Assembly (NCBI GenBank): GCA_001770785.1
Contig: MERZ01000018.1
Coordinates: 16,022 to 22,974 of the forward strand
DNA length: 6,953 bases
Source: Burkholderiales bacterium RIFCSPHIGHO2_12_FULL_61_11
GTDB lineage: Bacteria; Pseudomonadota; Gammaproteobacteria; Burkholderiales; Burkholderiaceae_C
Direction of reading: 5' to 3'
Under the pieces are notes generated by a model that was given only the letters and a program-made list of their open reading frames with translations, was not told the DNA's origin and made no database searches. This document shows, piece after piece, positions 5,673 through 6,953 of the stretch (positions are counted from its first letter, which is position 1; every line of letters begins with the position of its first letter). The translations under genes and the position numbers were made by a program.

Positions 5673-6523
5673 GAGATCAAGCCCTTGAGCCTGGGCAAGG
5701 CCTGCAGCGCGTTGGCGCTGGTCGCCAGCGCCAACGCTTCAGGCGACAAACTCCGCAGGCTGGCCACCTGGCTGGCGATACGGGGCAACTCGCCCGGCTC
5801 ATTGCGGCCCTGCGCCTGCCCTGCCGCACGCTGCGCGGCCGTGGTGTACAGCCATTGTGGCGGAATGTCGGGCGAATCGGTTTCCATCACCAGCGCCTCC
5901 AGCGGCAATTCAGCGGCCAGCCGCCTGAGCTGGCGGGCCGGCTCAAACGTCAGCGCGCCGCCAAAGCCCAGCTTGAACCCGAGCTTGATGAATTCCATCG
6001 CCTGCTGCTCGCTGCCATTGAAGGCGTGGGCAATACCGCTCCAACCACCTTCTGGCGCCAGATCCCGCAACTGCTTGAGCAGTTTGTCGGCCGAGCGCCG
6101 CGCATGCAGGATCACCGGCAAGCCGTGCTTGCGCGCCAGCAAAAGCTGCTCGCGGTAAAAATATTCCTGCCGTTCCCGCAGGGGGCTTTGGGTCAGCGCG
6201 GGCACAAAATAATCCAGACCGATTTCACCGATGGCCACCAGGCGCGGATCGGACTTGGCGTGCGCCAGCGCCGCATCGAGCGCCTGCAAGTCGGACTCTA
6301 TTGCCGAAGGGACACACAGTGGATGAATGCCCAGCGCATAGCTGAAGGAAAACTCATGCGCCAGCCGACGCACCGCCTCGAAGTTGGCAAGCTGCACCGC
6401 CGGCAGCACGCAATGCGCGACCCCGTTGGCGGCCGCCCGCGCCCGCACGGCGGCCAGGTCCGCAGTGAATTCCGCGGCGTCCAGGTGGCAATGGGTGTCG
6501 ATCCAGGTCGTCATGAAAATCAT
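5666..6523 (-). CDS. tatD: TatD-family metal-dependent hydrolase (putative DNase)
   Basis: This 285-residue protein is a full-length TatD-like TIM-barrel hydrolase (PF01026; usually about 255-290 residues). The expected metal ligands are all visible: H11 and H13 in THCHLD, E100 in IGEIGLDY, H140 in VILHAR, H166 in AHAFNGS and D216 in ETDSPDIPP. The family signature RNEPGELPRIA lies at 240-250. TatD proteins are cytoplasmic Mg/Mn-dependent nucleases with 3'-5' exonuclease activity, linked to DNA repair and oxidative-damage processing; the old link to Tat export is not supported. Two starts compete: the ATG at 6523 (MIFMTTW), with AGGT only 3 nt ahead, and the ATG at 6514 (MTTWIDTHCHLD), closer to the family consensus. 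The assignment is to the TatD family, not necessarily to the E. coli tatD orthologue; it could equally be a YcfH/YjjV-type paralogue. The upstream neighbour is divergent. Confidence 0.93.
   Translation of the reverse strand: MIFMTTWIDTHCHLDAAEFTADLAAVRARAAANGVAHCVLPAVQLANFEAVRRLAHEFSFSYALGIHPLCVPSAIESDLQALDAALAHAKSDPRLVAIGEIGLDYFVPALTQSPLRERQEYFYREQLLLARKHGLPVILHARRSADKLLKQLRDLAPEGGWSGIAHAFNGSEQQAMEFIKLGFKLGFGGALTFEPARQLRRLAAELPLEALVMETDSPDIPPQWLYTTAAQRAAGQAQGRNEPGELPRIASQVASLRSLSPEALALATSANALQALPRLKGLISC
5709..5737. repeat. Perfect 13-bp inverted repeat inside the tatD 3' end
   Basis: GCGTTGGCGCTGG and its exact complement CCAGCGCCAACGC flank a 3-base loop (TCG). The segment encodes ALALATSANA on the tatD strand, about 43 nt before the stop codon. 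The stem would be very stable as RNA or cruciform, but no T-run follows on either strand, so it is not a standard terminator. Confidence 0.85.
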
Positions 6524-6693
6524 GATACCTGCTGTATTTCAGGCCTGGAACCGTTCAATTCAAAGCGGCAAGAAACCATTTGTCACAGAAGTCTTGCGCG
6601 GCTATCCAATTGACGTGCAGGAATGCAAAAATCGTGATACGGTGCATTTGTTGTTGATCCACCGCTTTTGATTTTTACCTCACAGGTGAACGA
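6524..6693. promoter_or_regulatory. Divergent intergenic region between tatD and the plus-strand protease-like gene
   Basis: The two genes are transcribed away from each other, so both promoters should lie in these 170 bases. On the plus strand TTGACG at 6610-6615 is a good -35-like hexamer, but no convincing -10 follows at 16-18 bp. On the minus strand TTGAAC with TACAGC at 16-bp spacing is a weak candidate for tatD. The promoters are inferred from gene arrangement rather than from strong motifs. Confidence 0.35.
6684..6689 (+). promoter_or_regulatory. Ribosome binding site of the protease-like gene
   Basis: AGGTGA lies 4 nt before the ATG at 6694 and supports that start. The same frame has a TGA at 6655-6657 and no ATG between that stop and 6694. 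Confidence 0.65.
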
Positions 6694-6953
6694 ATGCGAA
6701 GGCCTGCACTTTACAGTAGCTCCAACCGCTCCAGGAACGAACTGGGTGGTGGTGATGCGCCGGGCGCAGCCGATGGCCAGGCAGCGCCCCAGTTGGCACG
6801 CGTTTCATGGGGTTCACGACTGATCGAACGTTTCTCAGGCAGTCAGCTGCACCTGCTTTGGGCTCTGGTGGGTCTGCTGGTCTTGTTGTTGGTCGTCAGT
6901 TTGTCCCTGCCGCCGCGGCCCACGCCCCGCCAGCTAACCCAGCATGACATCAA
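6694..6953 (+). CDS. N-terminus of a membrane-anchored protein, probably a trypsin-like (S1C) serine protease; runs off right edge
   Basis: From the ATG at 6694 the plus strand is open for 86 codons to the window edge. The protein begins MRRPALYSSSNRSRNELGGG. A polar, low-complexity cytoplasmic stretch (1-40) is followed by an amphipathic segment and one strong membrane helix, about 52-72 (LHLLWALVGLLVLLLVVSLSL). Then comes PPRPTPRQLTQHDI, where the chain would enter the periplasm. With arginines on the N-terminal side this is a type II signal anchor. The N-terminal pattern (MRRP start, one helix, then a QLTQ-D-I motif) resembles my recollection of trypsin-like peptidases annotated in Comamonadaceae, but the catalytic domain is outside the window and no protease motif is visible. 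What is certain is a single-pass membrane protein; protease identity is inference from memory. A good AGGTGA supports the start. Confidence 0.7.
   Translation, partial: MRRPALYSSSNRSRNELGGGDAPGAADGQAAPQLARVSWGSRLIERFSGSQLHLLWALVGLLVLLLVVSLSLPPRPTPRQLTQHDI

Noticed and set aside
5503..5688. Plus-strand 61-codon frame starting MFFKTSRQ in the tatD/speE-like gap
   Set aside because: No ribosome binding site and low-complexity Arg/Ser/Gly/Pro content; the opposite strand carries the more protein-like frame.
6511..6526. Two TCATGA palindromes 9 bp apart at the tatD start
   Set aside because: They are just the two competing ATG codons in similar context; six-base palindromes are common.
5567..6613. 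Plus-strand 348-codon frame across tatD
   Set aside because: Antisense to a TatD protein with all metal ligands; Arg/Gln-rich with no recognisable motif.
6610..6640. Promoter with -35 TTGACG for the plus-strand protease-like gene
   Set aside because: The -35 is good, but at allowed spacings the -10 (GTGATA or TGATAC) matches poorly, so it is not called as a separate promoter.
6384..6671. Plus-strand 95-codon frame ending before the protease-like gene
   Set aside because: Begins inside tatD on the opposite strand, has no binding site, and its tail is translated intergenic DNA.

Overview
The window is GC-rich and densely coded on the minus strand. Gene content suggests a betaproteobacterium of the order Burkholderiales, plausibly Comamonadaceae (Polaromonas/Rhodoferax-like). 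The pointers are a tripartite tricarboxylate transporter pair, a lone GspE/PulE-type ATPase beside a spermidine-synthase-like gene, and the leader of a trypsin-like membrane protease. The taxonomic placement is inference from composition and gene types, not from a marker gene.

Layout, left to right: (1) the first 157 codons of an EamA/DMT-family transporter on the minus strand, running off the left edge (1-472). (2) A 218-bp gap (473-690) with no recognisable gene but an unusually open minus-strand frame that runs into the transporter start. (3) tctA (691-2202) and tctB (2213-2701), co-transcribed on the minus strand as tctB-tctA, with no tctC receptor gene beside them. (4) A 168-bp gap upstream of tctB with a perfect 15-bp tandem repeat and a perfect 14-bp palindrome. 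(5) A GspE/PulE-type ATPase (2870-4672). (6) A spermidine-synthase-like protein (4718-5485). (7) A short gap holding what may be the remnant of a broken gene. (8) A TatD-family metal-dependent hydrolase (5666-6523). (9) A divergent gap, then the 5' end of a plus-strand membrane-anchored protein, probably a trypsin-like (S1C) serine protease, running off the right edge (6694-6953).

Functionally, tctB and tctA form the membrane part of a carboxylate uptake system that needs an extracytoplasmic Bug/TctC receptor encoded elsewhere. The speE-like and gspE-like genes are 45 bp apart and probably transcribed together with tatD upstream, but no other secretion or pilus gene is present, so the ATPase is an orphan here. 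No tRNA, rRNA, IS element or CRISPR array was seen. The most noteworthy non-coding signals are the 15-bp-periodic repeats and palindrome ahead of tctBA, the A8 tract plus overlapping small frame at the DMT transporter start, and the interrupted frame between tatD and the speE-like gene.
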